A DNA stretch of 64,000 nucleotides from Oasisia sp. SBJ-2009 (Eukaryota > Annelida > Polychaeta > Sabellida > Siboglinidae): NCBI GenBank assembly GCA_964017155.1, contig OZ024863.1, positions 43,702,584 through 43,766,583 on the forward strand, given 5' to 3'. The position numbers and the translations under genes were made by a program. The stretch's first letter is position 1. Each line of letters begins with the position of its first letter. Shown piece by piece: positions 21,311-35,288 of this stretch. The notes under the pieces were generated by a model. It did no database searches and was not told the DNA's origin. It worked only from the letters and a program-made list of their open reading frames with translations.

Positions 21311-24100
21311 GCGCAGCCCAAACCAGCGATATTTTTTAGCGATGCAGTTTCTAAAATGTTGTTACATTACTTACATATGTACATCAACAACATAGTAAAC
21401 TAGAAATATTATCAGTGCACAACGCAATATATATATATATATATCGCTATTCCGGAATATTACATCCAATATTATACAATGTACATATGGCATATAATAT
21501 TATAATTATGGCCATGAGGCATGATGGCATGAGTTAATTTTAAATAAAGTTCTTAATGCTACTATTACGCGCCGACATCTCGTCGACGACATCCAGTTGG
21601 CGCTTTCATGTCGACAAGCTTCGTGTGACATCAGTCCGAATGGCTCACTCCCAAGATTTTGATGGAGTAAATTAAATAAATATAATTTTAAATTGGTAGA
21701 CAGGTGTAATGAAATAAATCGGCCTGGCTGGCTATGAACTGGAAGGGAACGTTATTTATTGGCCGCCTATGGGGAACTCAAATATGGTCTTACGTCAGAC
21801 CCATGCAGACCAGATTGTAGGATAAACTACCACGCCAAAAACCCGTGTTTATAATCTTCTCGTAAGACATCGATATTGATGAAAATCGCGTGATTGCGGC
21901 GTTGCTTTTGAATGCGCATGTCTGTTAACTTTTGGTGAGTGGTCGAATGCGAGGCTGCACTGTTTGTGGCCATTGACATTGTGGGGCGCCATGGTTGGCG
22001 TCCTACACAAATCATATAAATCAACCTTTTTGCATGTGGTGTACGGCAGCCAAACGTAATGGGAAATGATTCCACACGAAATGTCAAGTCGGTCGCTTCG
22101 TAGACCAGGTAAATACAGAATAAAGCTGCGTTCGGGCCTGTAAGAAAGACGCCTGTAACTGTAAGAAAGACGCCTGTAACTGTAACTGTAACTGTAAGAA
22201 AGACGCCTGTAACTGTAAGAAAGACGCGCTACCATGCAGTGTCAGACAGTCGTTGTTATTCAACTTGTTGGTGATGTTTTCGTTTAGAAAAATATCCAAC
22301 TTCTACTTTAAATACTTTTATATGATTAATCAGCATGGTCCATAAGTCTGGGTTTCAACGCTGATGAGTGCGCACACACGGGCGCACGCACGCACGCACG
22401 CACATGGTGCAATTTAAAAAGTCTGAGCTTGAAAAGCATTACCGGCGCATACAAAAATTGTTGAATAATTTTAGTCTCAGAATTTTACTTAACTTATCAT
22501 CAAGATGTGCAAGTTTTATGTTTGACACTGGTCAATTACATTAAATCTTTCCGTGAACTCATATATATAATTCGTTCATCCATATTTAGCCTCTAAAATC
22601 CCTCTTTTTTAACTACTTCCATAGAGATATACAATTGCACATGTGATATTTGTATTGTACCCTATATATGTATTAGGCTATTAAAAAACATTAATTCATT
22701 CATTATCTATTTATTTATTTATATTTATTTGTATTACTTATCTATTCTTTTACTTTACCTCATGTAATTTTTTTATTTTATTTTATGTATACATATGGAC
22801 TTTTTGTCTGAAATAAACATTATTTATCATATAAAACAAAGACCACGTCCATGTCTTAGACTAGCTATTGTCTACTAGACAACTAGAAGTGTGAAACAAC
22901 TCCTACTCAGAATACTTGGATGGTCAGAGCTACCAACATGGCAACTGCATAATAATAGATGCAATGTTTCTCACAGACTATATATTTGAGATATTCTATA
23001 ACACAGTTCAACTTTATATTAAAAAAAAACGTGAGAATACAGAGGTTGCAGTAGTGTTGCTTTAAATAAAGTAGTCCTACCTAGTCTATGTACTGTAGAC
23101 TATACTGCACTGGCCATGCCCACTGTCGATGTACCACAAAACAGTAGCTAAGACTAGTGCTGGTTCGATACCTGGTTTTGTTCGATACCGATTAATACCT
23201 GAATTTTATTCGATACTCGATTACTTACATTGTAAGTTTAAAATTCATATAGAACACAGTTCCTTGTAGAAGCACAGTACACAACAGAAGTATAGTGCTG
23301 GTTCGATACCAGCTAGAATTCTTCGATATCAGTTGATACCAGAATTCAATTCAGTATAGATCTCCAAAGAAACACACGATCCACTTAGACTAATGCCATA
23401 GAAACACGTACACAACATTTATCACTTGTTGGGAAATACCAGGGTTATGTGATAAAAACAATGATTAATATGCAGTTTTCATTTTATCTAAGTAAACAAA
23501 CAACAGTTGTAATTGTTTCAATATAATTGATTACTGTTGTAAAAATAAAAAGTAATTGTACTATAACATTAATACAATAAAGACAACTTCAATAAATAAT
23601 TAGTGAAAAATAAATAAATTACACTGAATTATTTAAAATTAATAACAGTACTTTATCCCAGCTGTTTGCAAACACACTATATATACAAGCTTAATTTCAA
23701 GTCAATGTGTCTCCTAAAATTACCATCAACAAGTACAGCTGAAACATAACATACAAATAATGTAATATTATTGTTAAACACACATATCACTTATAATAGT
23801 GCCAGCACAGCGGAACACTCACTGTTATAACTGTTTTTTATTAATTGTATCCTAAACATAATTGTGATTTAACATCAAAACTTTATAGACGATTACAATA
23901 AAATAACACTAAAATAATAATAGAAAAAATATTAATTACTTTCCCATTCACAACAATATTTTTGAATATAAAACTTAAATTACCACGTTATCAAGTACAC
24001 ATAACAAGCCCCATAATGTTTTTGAAACTGTTTTCAGGTTGATTTCTTCCTCTATCTCTGACTCTGGTCTGCCAGTAGTAAACCTGTTTGGCCACTTTCT
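21311..24100. other. Intergenic, no gene recognised
   Basis: AT-rich, with short TA runs, a GCAC microsatellite (22377-22402) and two direct copies of a TAGTGCTGGTTCGATACC repeat (23157 and 23297) that look like a decayed transposon terminus. No ORF or splice pattern convinced me. Confidence 0.5.
22128..22235. repeat. Short tandem repeat (TGTAACTGTAAGAAAGACGCC)
   Basis: Four or five copies of AACTGTAAGAAAGACGCCTG with 6-bp AACTGT expansions between them. Intergenic, upstream of TPR. Confidence 0.8.
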
Positions 24101-24119
24101 ACTAAAATGTTTTTCTGTT

Positions 24120-24400
24120 TTTATTGGGGAAGAAGATGTACCAGAAGAATAGGAACCAGAAGAGGGAAGAGAAGTGGATCCAGACGAGGAAACACCAGAA
24201 GAGGAGGAAGAAAAGTTTCAGAAGAGGACCAGAAGATGGAAGATAAATGGTCCCAGAAGAGGGATTCTCAGAAGAGGAAGCGGACCCAGAAGAGGAAGGA
24301 GAGGGGAAGTGGATCTGGAAGAGGAATCATCACAAGAGGAGGAAGAGAAGAGGAATTATCACAAGAGGAGCAAGAAGAGGAAAATCAAACAAATTGTAAG
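24120..24400. repeat. Purine-rich GAAGAGGA low-complexity tract
   Basis: Irregular repeats of CCAGAAGAGGA. It is open in two plus frames (Glu/Arg-rich peptides), which composition alone explains. Not called as a gene. Confidence 0.6.
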
Positions 24401-25124
24401 TTTGCAATTGCATTTGTGAGGACATGTCTCTCACTTGTTGATTTACTGAAGAAGACGGCGGGGAGGAGAACAGGAGCCTTCACATGAAACAAAGAGATGA
24501 ATATGAAACAGAGGTTACATCCATTGTTGCAACTGTATGAAAGACTACTGTTGTTTGATGACTCACTTATTCCTGTTTCTGTTTTCAGATTGAAAAAAGA
24601 AGACAGAAGAGAAATGTGAAGATGACAGTGAAGGTGATCCAGAGAAAAACACAGCAGCAACCTTGATGATGAACAAAAAGATACGTATGTAAGACAAGTA
24701 CATAATTAATTATAGCAACAGACAGATATCATTCTATCGAATTGCAATGAATGTTTCTGTTGTATTTCCTGCATATAGTCTTTTCCAGTAATATTCAATT
24801 ATTCCTTTTAAATATTTTGTTATCTTGACTTATCGACGATCCATCGCAGGGAAGTCCTCCGACTTTTAGATGGCGTCTATAGGTATAGCTATCCGAGATG
24901 CTACCAGATACAGAGCCTACCTCAAACAAATTATCTATCTTCACTCTCATGCAACACCTCCGAGTGGACTACCAGGTTAACCAGGCCAGGCAAAACGCAC
25001 TACTCCGGCCCATCTCAGTTATCTCTCTGATGGACTCAGAATGAGGACTCGTCTGATGGATAGAATTTTCACCTGCAGGCGCAGCTTGACGTGCGATCAT
25101 CACGTGTGGCTGTTCTGTATTTTA

Positions 25125-25893
25125 TGCAAATTGAACTCGAGCAAGGCAACTGGATTGGATCTATTGTCAGTCAGATTAATTAAGGATAGTGCTAAGCTCA
25201 TTGCGACACCTTTATCATTGTTCACCAGCCACCGGCGAAAATAAAAAAAAATCTGAAATCTGCAAAAGTGATGTCCAATTACAAAAAGAATAGTGAAATG
25301 GAAGCTGGTAATCACAGACCGATGTCGATTCTAAATACGATCTCAAAATTATTTGAAAGGATTATTTATCAACAATTGAATGCATATCTTCAAACATATC
25401 AGCTACTGTATGAACATCAGTCTGGCTTTAGATCCTCTTATTCTTCCGAAAAATGTTTGATATCACTCACGACTTCCTAAAACAGGAGCAAGATGAAGGT
25501 AATTACATAGGTATGGTGCTACTTGATCTTCAGAAGGCCTTTGATATGGTAAACCATAAGATTATGCTTCAAAAATTTGAAGCAGTAGGACACAAATCTG
25601 CCATAGTCTAGTTTAAGTCATATTTATATGAATGACAACAATCAGTTGAAATTGGTGGAACTATATCGAAACCTATGACTGTCACATGTGGTGTCCCACA
25701 AGGGTAAATTCTGGGACTTTTGTTGTTTCTAATATATATTAATGATATTTCCACAGCCGTTCGCTGCAAACTTCTTTTGTATGCTGATGTTTCAGCTCTT
25801 AGTTTCGGGTAAAATACCTAACTGATTCAAGAAAGTCTTTTCTTAGAGCTGAGGCACCAGAGTGGTTAATTAATAACAAATTGTCTAGAACAA
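25125..25893 (+). pseudogene. Degenerate non-LTR reverse transcriptase fragment
   Basis: Fragments in shifting plus-strand frames read SKATGLDLLSVRLIKDSA, NHRPMSILNTISKLFERI, LLDLQKAFDMVNHKIML, GVPQG, LIYINDIS and LLYADVSA. These are the conserved RT blocks in order. The catalytic (F/Y)ADD has decayed to YADV and there are several stops and frameshifts. It differs from both CR1 and the RTE copies in this window, so it is a third lineage (CR1-, Jockey- or I-like). Confidence 0.75.
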
Positions 25894-26006
25894 GGTAATC
25901 CATCTCTTTATTATGTTATAAATGCACCAGCTAGAACCCAAATCAGTTTGATCTTAGATCGAAAACGAGGGCAGTTGCAATACCAGCCTTAGCATAGCCC
26001 TAGCAA

Positions 26007-26175
26007 CGCCATAGTTTACTGTTGTCTTCCTGGCTGCAAAGTATTTTGAACAGCGGAACTTCTGTTCCTGTAAGCTTTCACACTTTTCCATACAGTGTTA
26101 TCGATCAAGAAAGATAACTAGCATGGACGGTAACAATTTGGCACGACCCAGGACCGCCGTTTAAGGTAAATATGC
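26007..26175 (+). pseudogene. Possible THAP-domain remnant (P-like transposon or decayed THAP gene)
   Basis: The plus strand reads YCCLPGCK, then after stops and a frame change VSFHTFP, and finally WTVTIWHDPGPPFKVN. The order C-x(2-4)-C, SFHxFP, W, GPPFK is that of the THAP zinc finger, but its CxxHF end is not seen before a possible donor. It is broken and probably from a THAP transposase. Confidence 0.42.
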
Positions 26176-27087
26176 AACTTAAATACGCATTGATGTTCAG
26201 TGGGCGATAATTGGCATATGTTTGTAATGTGCGATGATACAGCATTGATTTGATTAATTAATTGGAGGCAACAAGTTCATCTGACATGTTATGCTTGTGA
26301 CATGTTATGTGTGTTACACATTTTGTAATTTATGAAATTATGTATGATAATAGCACATTATTGTTATATAATGTTAGAAATAACCATATTAATTGCAGAT
26401 TGCTCTGTTTTCAGTTCAATGCCGTTTGCAGTTTTGCTTGTTGCTCTTCGTACCAGCAGACTGCTACTACAGACAGCGAAACGTCTGCTTGATACAGTAG
26501 TGCCATCAGTGATTGACTGGATCGTTGTCGCGACACGTAAGATAGATATGTGTTGAGGGATAAATGGATGTTAGTTCACAAGAAATTGTTCTGAAAGTTG
26601 CATTGTCTGTTTTATGTGCTATTTTAAATACCAAGGCAGTTTGCAATTATATGTACAGTTTATTTGATATCAAATGTATACATAGACAACCCGTTGATTT
26701 CCCATAAATATAATAAACAGCATGAATGTATACACAATCATGACAATGCAGAAATAAAGTAAATATTGCAGTGATGTTCCCATATAATACAAGGAGTATA
26801 TTCAAAGCAAGCAAGTAGAAAGCAACTAGACTGGAGGAACACCATATCACAAGCAAAAGTAAAGCACAGATAAATAAATTCGACCTCAAAAAGGTCCAAT
26901 GTAAGATAAACATGAATGTACACATCAATTCAAGTAAATAGTGCAATGTAAAAATAAATAATGTAATTGCTGACGTTCGCATATAATAACTATGGAGTAC
27001 ATTATATGGAGCATTTAAAAAAGTAATGTCAGAAAAACAGTATTTGCACAATACTGATGTTCACATAATATTATAATAAAATTAGAG

Positions 27088-27683
27088 TACCGTATTGTCC
27101 TTAATAGACGCGCACTACCTAATTGACGCCCACCCATTTTTTTAGATCTGTAATAATACATGACAATTCATTTAAGGAGTGACACAAAACAACAACAGAG
27201 TAGACGCTACAATTAGAAGCAAAGATAGCACCCAGACAATTGCTATTCGAAAATAAAAATTGGTTCTATATAGTTATAGTCAGGACCATCCATATACATC
27301 GTTATCGACATCGATATCGCGTGTCGCCACTGATTAGCCGTTTCGAATGCATATGGCCAATGGAGCTTTTACATGCAGTAAATCCACTCTATGTTCGCAT
27401 TACTACATTTATTTAACGTTATTAAAGCAATTTGAAGAACACGTTGATTGTACCAAAAGCATTACGCGCAGTAAAATGTTGATTTGAAAATAACTATTTC
27501 TCGGATCATTCAGTTGGACGCACTGTACAAAATGTATACTTCAGTGGCGCCTTATTGCAGATTCATTATCTACTCTGCTTAGAAACCAATATAGCAGGTA
27601 TACACATTTGACCCACTTTTGAGAAATTAATAGACGTGCACCCAAGCCGTCCCACTCGCACATCTATTAGGGACAATACGGTA
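27088..27683. mobile_element. Nonautonomous TIR element (MITE), TA target site
   Basis: The ends are CCGTATTGTCCTTAATAGAC at 27090 and its near-complement closing at 27681, each flanked by TA. The 592-bp body has no coding potential. The TA target and short TIR suggest a Tc1/mariner-pogo relative. Confidence 0.7.
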
Positions 27684-27796
27684 CATTATATGGACTAGAG
27701 GACAAGAATAGAGGAGCAAAGGTTTAGCACAGATCAAGAAATACATGTGTACAACCTCAAATAGGTCCAATGTAAAATTAAATCAGTATCACAGGT

Positions 27797-27925
27797 TACC
27801 AGGGTCAAATACATTGAAATGTATTTAAATACAAATACTCTTGAGGGATTCAAATACAAATACTTTTAAATACAAATGTATTTAAATACAAATACATTTG
27901 GAAAGTATTTCAAATAGTTTTTCAA
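27797..27925. repeat. Subterminal-type repeat of AAATACAAATAC motifs
   Basis: CAGGGTCAAATACATTGAAA followed by tandem ATTTAAATACAAATAC units resembles a hAT end. A diverged similar block lies near 37050-37130, but I could not pair them as one element. Confidence 0.35.
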
Positions 27926-29028
27926 ATTCTTTTTATTTTCAGGAAGTATTACTAAGTAGGTAACAGAAAAGCAACAAATATATTGAGACATCTAGTTTAT
28001 AGGCATAATTAGTGTTTTGCTCATATGATGACAGGCAGACCAGCGCTAGGGAGTATTGTTATTGCTAATTACAACACGGTGACAACTGACTCAAAAAGAC
28101 TCAAAAACCTTTATCCACAGAGGTAAAGGCCAAGGTGTTATGCGAAAGCAATTATTTACTATGTTAACCATTGTGGAAATAATTATTTGGAACACCCACA
28201 GTGGCACCAAGAACAATTATTTAAGACTTAAAAACAAATCAACAGCAAAGCCAAAGCCATATTTACATAGCAACTGAGCGTACTTTCGCCCACTCCACTA
28301 AGTCAAAATGATGTTTAATGAGAACAGCTGTCACAAGAAATTACAACATTACGATAAATATTTTGAAGTAATATAACTTGAAGTTGAAATGATAAACGAA
28401 TTTCAAAACTGTTAATACTTAAACATTTTCGAACAGTGACAAGTGAAGTTCACGAAAATAATGTGACAACGAATGTTAACATGTACCTTCTAAATTATGG
28501 ATGTAAGAGTCCCAGAATAAATTGTACCATTTGCTTTATAAAAAAAATGCATAAACTAGCCACAGATTTACACCAAATCTAACACATACAGCATCTACTG
28601 AATTCACATTGGCGCCTATTGGAACGTTTCTTTGATTTCCCACTAGGTTTTTTAATCCATGGTATTAAAAAATTCATACATTAATTGGTGCTATGAGAAT
28701 CCATTTACACGTCATGTATAAATGACATATCTCTTTCTCCTACAATCCAGTACATCTCTAACCTGACACCCCTTCATTTTTGCTTCAATCAGCCGCCGAT
28801 TGCCAATGTTGACATCTCTAGGCTGAATTACACCTCTGTGCTTACGCACATATCTGACAAATAATTATCGTTATTTCGCAGTTGTGATACTGTGCTACAC
28901 AGACATCATTTCCATTCAACCAGTCCTACATTTAGAGCTTCCAGAAATAAAAAAGGACAACGCAGTTCTTTTAAGCTGGACTACAATGAGCAATGGCGTA
29001 TGAATCCATTTGGTGGCATGTCCCCTAC

Positions 29029-30716
29029 CCTGGCCGCACGTTTTGATCGACTCACCAGGTAGGTTTATGACCATTAATTGAGTAACGAGTACATGCCCAC
29101 AGGGACAGCCTCTGTTTACACAGTATACGTACTTGACTATGTTTAAACTGTACACGTGGTGAAAACAAATATTCGTAACTATTTTGCTAAAACTAGACGC
29201 AGTTGTTTCTAATTCCGTGTTTACAGTCTGTAATGTGTGATCATGCTCTGCGCATTTTATCTCGATGAACTGAACAGAAATATTATAATTTTATAAATAC
29301 GTTTTGCAGGGAGATATGATGGAAATATTTGATAATTATAATGTAGGCTCCTACGTGTCGTGATTTTTTGGCATTTCAAATGAGTGATGTGTGTAAATAA
29401 ATAATAAAAGTAATAAATTAGTAATACGAAAATAAAGCGGGTACAAATTAAATAGAATTGAATGACTTCAACAAACCACAAAACATAATATACAAGGAGA
29501 ATTCTTAAGTAAAACAAAAAATAATCGAGACACAACAACTAATTGCTGTTCATACATAAACACTATACCACAACGTAAACAATATATAAGTGTGTTGAAA
29601 GGAAATGCATCAAGTTAAATAATTAAGTAATTATTGTTTGCATTCCATAATAAATTTCTAAACTAATTTCTTATTACAATGTTGGCTAGAATATTAGACA
29701 CACTTTGCTATGTATTTCGGATACATATTAATACATGATCCAATACTTATATATACAATACAAAGACAGATAATTGTTGTTATTATTACGAATGTTACTA
29801 CAAACTTTCATACTGTTGTAGAAGATTTTGTTTGTTAAATGACTTTTAAACTGATAAATCGTACTGCATGTCTGCAGGTGTGGTGGTAATTTATTCCACA
29901 ACTTATTAATGCACGCCACTTTATATTCACTCTAATAAATTATAATTTGTAATTAGTGTTTTTATTGCGTGTATTATGATTGTGACTATATCACATATAC
30001 TCTCTCATAACATAACCTATGATCTGGAAGCACATTGTTGTTAACCTTAAACACCATACAAAAAATTGCTGAAATCAGTCACATCATATAATACATACAT
30101 TTGCATTGAAATAACTACATGTTTTCCCGATGTAGCATTTCATATTACTGTAATTACATGGCCATAGCTTGGGTGATGGATATATAGCTATTCACAATTT
30201 TAATTTGTCTAAATAAAAGGGCATGTTTTTCAGTGATGTGACATATTATGTTTACAGTAATCACATAACTGAAGGGTAAGGTTAATGAGACAAAAATACA
30301 CCGGTCTCACTGCAACTGTGATGATGGTAGCTGGTTGATAGTTGAGTTATTATGCCAGCTCTTTTTAGATGATTAGTTGCTGTTGGTCTACTTTACATTG
30401 CAGCATGCACACCATCAGTTACTTTCGTTTAGTTATGCAAAAGTGATCAATTTTACTCTACCTGACCAACTCCTACGAACATTCGAAACAACTACGTCTA
30501 GTTTTAGCCAAATAGCTATACGAATACTTGTTTTCACCACGTGTACAATGTAAACACAAGCAGAAACACATGCAAACATAGTTACATGTATACCTACTAC
30601 CGTGTAAACAGAGGCTGTCCACGTGGACACTCATGCTCATTACTCATTGGTCGAAAATTGCCCTGTGGTAGCTAGCCCTGTGGCAGAACCTGCCTGCCTG
30701 GTGAGTCAAAACGTGC
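29029..30716. mobile_element. Long-TIR DNA transposon, copy A
   Basis: The left TIR from 29029 runs GGCCGCACGTTTTGAT, CACCAGGTAGGT, GAGTAACGAG, CTCTGTTTACACAG, GTACACGTGGTGAAAACA. It is mirrored at about 30480-30716. Arms are about 230-250 bp and imperfect. The interior is AT-rich without recognisable transposase. It is the same family as 30709-31473 and 42106-47413. Confidence 0.7.
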
Positions 30717-31079
30717 ACGTTTTGATTTACCAGGTAGGTTCCGCAACAGAGCATTTTTCGACCAACGAGTAAAGAGCATGTGTCTACGTGGACAGCCTCT
30801 AGCTGTTTACACGGTATACGTGACAAATATGGTTTGTAACATACATTCATGATTGTAAAAGTGTTATCGTATGCAGTTGAATACTTAATTTCAGGAGCTA
30901 TGGATTTTAAAAACATTTCTGGTACCTCATGAATGCTGAAATATATGCCAATAAGTACAGTCATAATGCGCTGTTAGAGAACATTTTACATTCTAGATTT
31001 TGTTGTTGCTGTTATCACCATTACTATCCAATATCCATACATTGATGTCATTATGTGCTGGTGTGTGGGTGTGTCTGTG

Positions 31080-31135
<56 letters not shown>

Positions 31136-31473
31136 TGTGCATCGTGCAAAACATTTGATGAAATTGACTTGTCCAGGATAATTTTAAAGTAAAATGTGTA
31201 TTAGTTTACAATCATGGATGTATACGTATGTTACAAATCACCCATATTTTTTGGTTAATCTGACCATCATTTATTCATGGTACGTCAGGTCATTTTGATT
31301 ACTTCTATCCAACACGTGCACAATATAAACACAAGCAGAACCACGTGGAAACATCGTCACGTGTACCGAGTAAACAGTGGCTGTCCACGTGGACACATGC
31401 TCGTTACTCATTGGTCGAAAAATGCCCTGTTGCGGAACCTACCTGGTGAGTCAAAACGCACCCGGCCGTACAT
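30709..31473. mobile_element. Long-TIR DNA transposon, copy B, abutting copy A
   Basis: The left TIR starts ACGTTTTGATTTACCAGGTA and the right ends CTGGTGAGTCAAAACGCACC near 31473, sharing the GCATGTGTCTACGTGGACAGC block. The interior holds a GCGT microsatellite (31080-31136). It shares about ten bases with copy A, so the two junction arms form a large palindrome at 30605-30830. Confidence 0.7.
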
Positions 31474-34000
31474 ACACCCCGGCCATCTTATCAACTGCTG
31501 TTACGTGTAGCCTCGCTTTCAAGTACAATCGACGGTGGCGCCCCGCAAGACCGGGAAAGGTTAATTATATTTTTGTTTATGATTTTTGTAATAAAGAACC
31601 TTAATTTGGTGTTTCTAATCAGGAGACTATCACGTACCTCCTTTTAAAAATCAGGCCAGTTACCGACGCCGCGACTATGCCATTCTGTCTGAGGAAAGTA
31701 TTCGCGCCTCGGCGATGCCTATAGCCTATAGTATAGGCATGATATAGTACTCTCCGTATTTATCGATCCTTTCCTCCATTCCCGCTGACGGCATTTCGTT
31801 AAAAATTCAACAAGCTTCCTCAGATACGTACTAGGACTAAAAGGTGATATTGAAAACGAAAAAACAGCGATCGACCCCGGCTGTCAATATAACGCTGTAC
31901 GCCCTACGCGTTTTACGGAATTTAGGACTAGGAGTACACGGGCCCACGTGTCTGGCATGCTTCGTCGAGCCAGAATAGAAGCGGGGCAGCCAACCGTAGC
32001 ATGCACCAAAACAGTGTAGTATGCATATACTGGCAACGTCATAGGCAGGATATAGAACGGCAGCGAACTGCAGCCAATAAGCGCGGCGCGACCGCCTACT
32101 TTCCGGGAAAACAAAACTGTCACTACCTCTGGCTCTGCTTGAAACGTCTGCACCACTGACGGACGGGATCGACGTACCATAGGTTCGCTGATACTTGTGA
32201 TCGGACGAACACAACCGCAATGAAGGCGAAGGCTCTGTAGGTAAGTATACTTACAAGTAGTCTGTACAGGTAATACACGTCATGTGTGAAGTTGTGGTCG
32301 CAAATATGCCCGGCTTATCTTGCTATACTTTAATATATCATTGTTTTTGGACACCATGAGCAACCTACGATATACCAGGGCTTTCCATGTTTATGTCAAA
32401 ACAATCTCAGGGCCACCAGAACCACTGGCGTCGGCACATCGCGAATGCTGGGGGCTTGCATGGGGCTCTCCAAATGCACACCCCTCTTGATCTCGCCTCA
32501 AATTCCACCATTACTGAATCTCATCAAAACCTCCATTTGTACTCCTCCCCAAAAACCCACATTGAGATTTTACGTATAGGGGTAGTCCTATATCGTTTAA
32601 GTATAAGCGCAAGCCTGGAGATGATCAAAAACTAGCTATACCAAGACGTCATAAGCTTAGATTATATCATCTTAAAACATTAATAAGGGCTACAGTTACA
32701 ACACTTGTAATTTTTTGTCTTAATTACTGAATCAAAGGTTTTTGAGAAGGTGAATCAATCTATTTGTATGGTGCCTGAAGCGTGACATTGGGCGGAGGGG
32801 GCCTACTAGTTTTACGAAGCGTTCGTGTCATGCTACACGTAGGTCGTAACAAAACCGACATTAATGTTGTGTTCTACAACTAGAAAAAAATAGAAAACAC
32901 GAAATGGTGTAGCTTGGATTTATACTGACAAGTGCTGCACACACCAAATGGCTAAACAAATGAAGTTCAATTAACATATGATACAGACTTGCCACACTTT
33001 TTTTGATGGCAATCTGTATTTTTGATCTAAGATTTTTGAAAGAATCCGTATCAATCCGTATCATTAATCAGATCTTCCAGTTAGCTGGCCTAAGTTATTA
33101 CGGCCTTTTTAAAACGGTATTTTCGATTATTGGGGCCAGTTAACTGGAAGATTACCGAAGTTTTACTTCACTTCAGCACGTTTAAACTGCGTAACGCAAA
33201 ACAGACAGGACGTGTCATAAAATAAATTATTTGATGAAACTGTCTGTTTTGCGGTACGCGAACTGCTTAAATTAATTGTCATTATTATAATGACAATTTA
33301 TTTAAGTAGTTCGCGCTTATATCGAAGTTTCACTGGCAAGCGTCAACATTTTGAAATCAGAAATGGAGGCGATTTCATTGAACTTGTCGTCGAGCTCCAT
33401 TTCCTGTAGGCCTACTGCTTTTTATAATCATCACGCGCCTGCCACGCGCCCCGTTCCCACCCGTTGAACAACCTGCCGCAGTTTTATGAACTAAAATTTA
33501 CCAGCGCGCCATCTATTACGCGCTACACTAAACTAATCGGTGGTTTAGTTCGTTCGTTTCGAATGGATTTACTTTGTCACTAACAGTAAACAATTATCCA
33601 ATTATTCCGTATAGTTTTGTGACGCATATACAAGCCATAATGTGGTTAAAAATAATTACTCCATATATTTAGCTAAAATCCGTATCAAAACGGAGTACGG
33701 CCGTATCAAAAAGCTAAAATCCATATCGGATACGGGTAATCCGTATCATGTGACATATCTGCATATGTACACGTATGTCAATACACATCCGGTCTGACCA
33801 TTATATAATTTAACTGCCATGCCCTTTATCGTGTGGCCTTGAACATGTGCACTATGGTATAAATTATAATTAAAAAGGCATGGCATGACGTTGAAACCGG
33901 GAGCGGACACAGGGGCTGAGCTTCCAATGTTTTTTCGGTAAGGGGGCTAGATGTATGTTTTGTATGGACTTATCACCGAAACCCTACAACTGTACTGACC
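31474..34000. other. Intergenic, no gene recognised
   Basis: 31650-32225 is relatively GC-rich and has an open 127-codon minus-strand frame with no recognisable domain. 33000-33760 has several CCGTATCA repeats in both orientations, possibly a decayed transposon. I make no coding call. Confidence 0.45.
33068..33165. repeat. Small foldback (ATCTTCCAGTTAxCTGGCC arms)
   Basis: ATCTTCCAGTTAGCTGGCC at about 33071 is inverted at about 33135-33155 with one mismatch. No coding content. Confidence 0.6.
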
Positions 34001-34013
34001 CGACGGAGCTCTC

Positions 34014-34066
34014 ACACACGCACACGCACACGCATACGCACACGCGCGCGCCCACACACACGCACG

Positions 34067-34106
<40 letters not shown>
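34014..34106. repeat. (CA)n / CGCA microsatellite
   Basis: Mixed CACACG, CGCA and pure CA units; intergenic. Confidence 0.95.
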
Positions 34107-34107
<1 letters not shown>

Positions 34108-34427
34108 TGTGTATTAGCTGAGTATAGCTGACAAGACTATTTATATCAGATTTGTCCGCACATGTAATGTAGGTCATGTACAATACTGCTGCCTTTGCTG
34201 TCTATGCCATGTTTAACCGTATTCTACAGATCTTATCAAGGTCAGTCTTCTGAATGGATCGGTGCAGGTAATTGATTATAATTGTCAACTGCTTTTTCAT
34301 AAACATTTCAAACATTATTATTAATAAGCACTGCCCAGCACTTGAACATGGGCACACCATCCATGAAATATACATATTTTACGGTAGTTTACTGGAAGAA
34401 GGAGGCTGAATAGCGTCTGACACAAAT

Positions 34428-34535
34428 CGCATCATACGACATTCCGTGGCAATGTTGAATGCACGTCTTTGACTACAAGTTTTGAAGCATCGATTGTGTT
34501 TGACTTTTATTGCCACGGAATGTCGTATGATGCGC
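34428..34535. repeat. Inverted repeat with ~57-bp loop
   Basis: GCATCATACGACATTCCGTG at 34428 is exactly inverted near 34516-34535 (CACGGAATGTCGTATGATGC), extended to ATTGCCACGG. It may be a foldback or the end of an element. Confidence 0.75.
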
Positions 34536-35288
34536 TTCACCCTTTAAGCCTAAACGCATACAACACAACGATTTTACGAAACAAACGTCTAACAAACATA
34601 TACCACATGAGTCAAGATGACGATGAAAATGACGAAGACTACTTACCAAAACAACGGCGGGCAACGCTGCATGCTGGAAACGTCTTGTTTACATGCATGT
34701 ACCATTGCGCATGTCTGACAGCGCCTCTCATTGGAATTCCCTTCGACGAGGTGTGAACGAATCAGTACAATTGTAAACGCTAGCCCGCCACTTTAACTTT
34801 TTTCGTCTTTTGCACCATTTCATCTTAAAATGGCATATTACATGAAAATAAGTTGATAGGTAATTAAGGAAAACAATATATATTGTATGCTGGTTTACTA
34901 GAAATTCTATTTTAAATATGGCGGAAGTCAGAATGCAACTTTAAATTTTAAATGTGCGATATTTAGGCCTATCTGCTGGTCCATTCGGTTGCTGCCTTTC
35001 ACTAACACAATGTGGCATTTTCGCGAATAAGTTTAGAACAATTCTGCAGCGTATCAATTTGATAATTCAGAAGTTCAGAAATACATAAACGTCTATTTTC
35101 AGTGATGCGGGAACGAAATTAATTTGGGGACTAAGAACCGCGGGAGTTCCAGTTTTTGGAAAATGTCCGGCGTGCCAGCTCTCCTAAATGTTGCTTGCGG
35201 CTGTAGGGAGTGGGGGAAGGGGCCAGAATCGTAATAACATTTAATTATGTCTGCCTTTCTGCCCCCACCAAAATTCCGGCGTATTTTT

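Noticed and set aside
24107..24487. 126-codon Arg/Glu-rich ORF
   Set aside because: Purine-rich low-complexity DNA with two overlapping open frames and no recognisable domain or splice context.
31837..32220. 127-codon minus-strand ORF in a GC-richer patch
   Set aside because: No recognisable motif, no splice support, and an overlapping second frame of similar length.
34469..34756. 95-codon plus-strand ORF with an acidic DDDENDED stretch
   Set aside because: It starts inside an inverted repeat and shows no domain or exon context; insufficient evidence.
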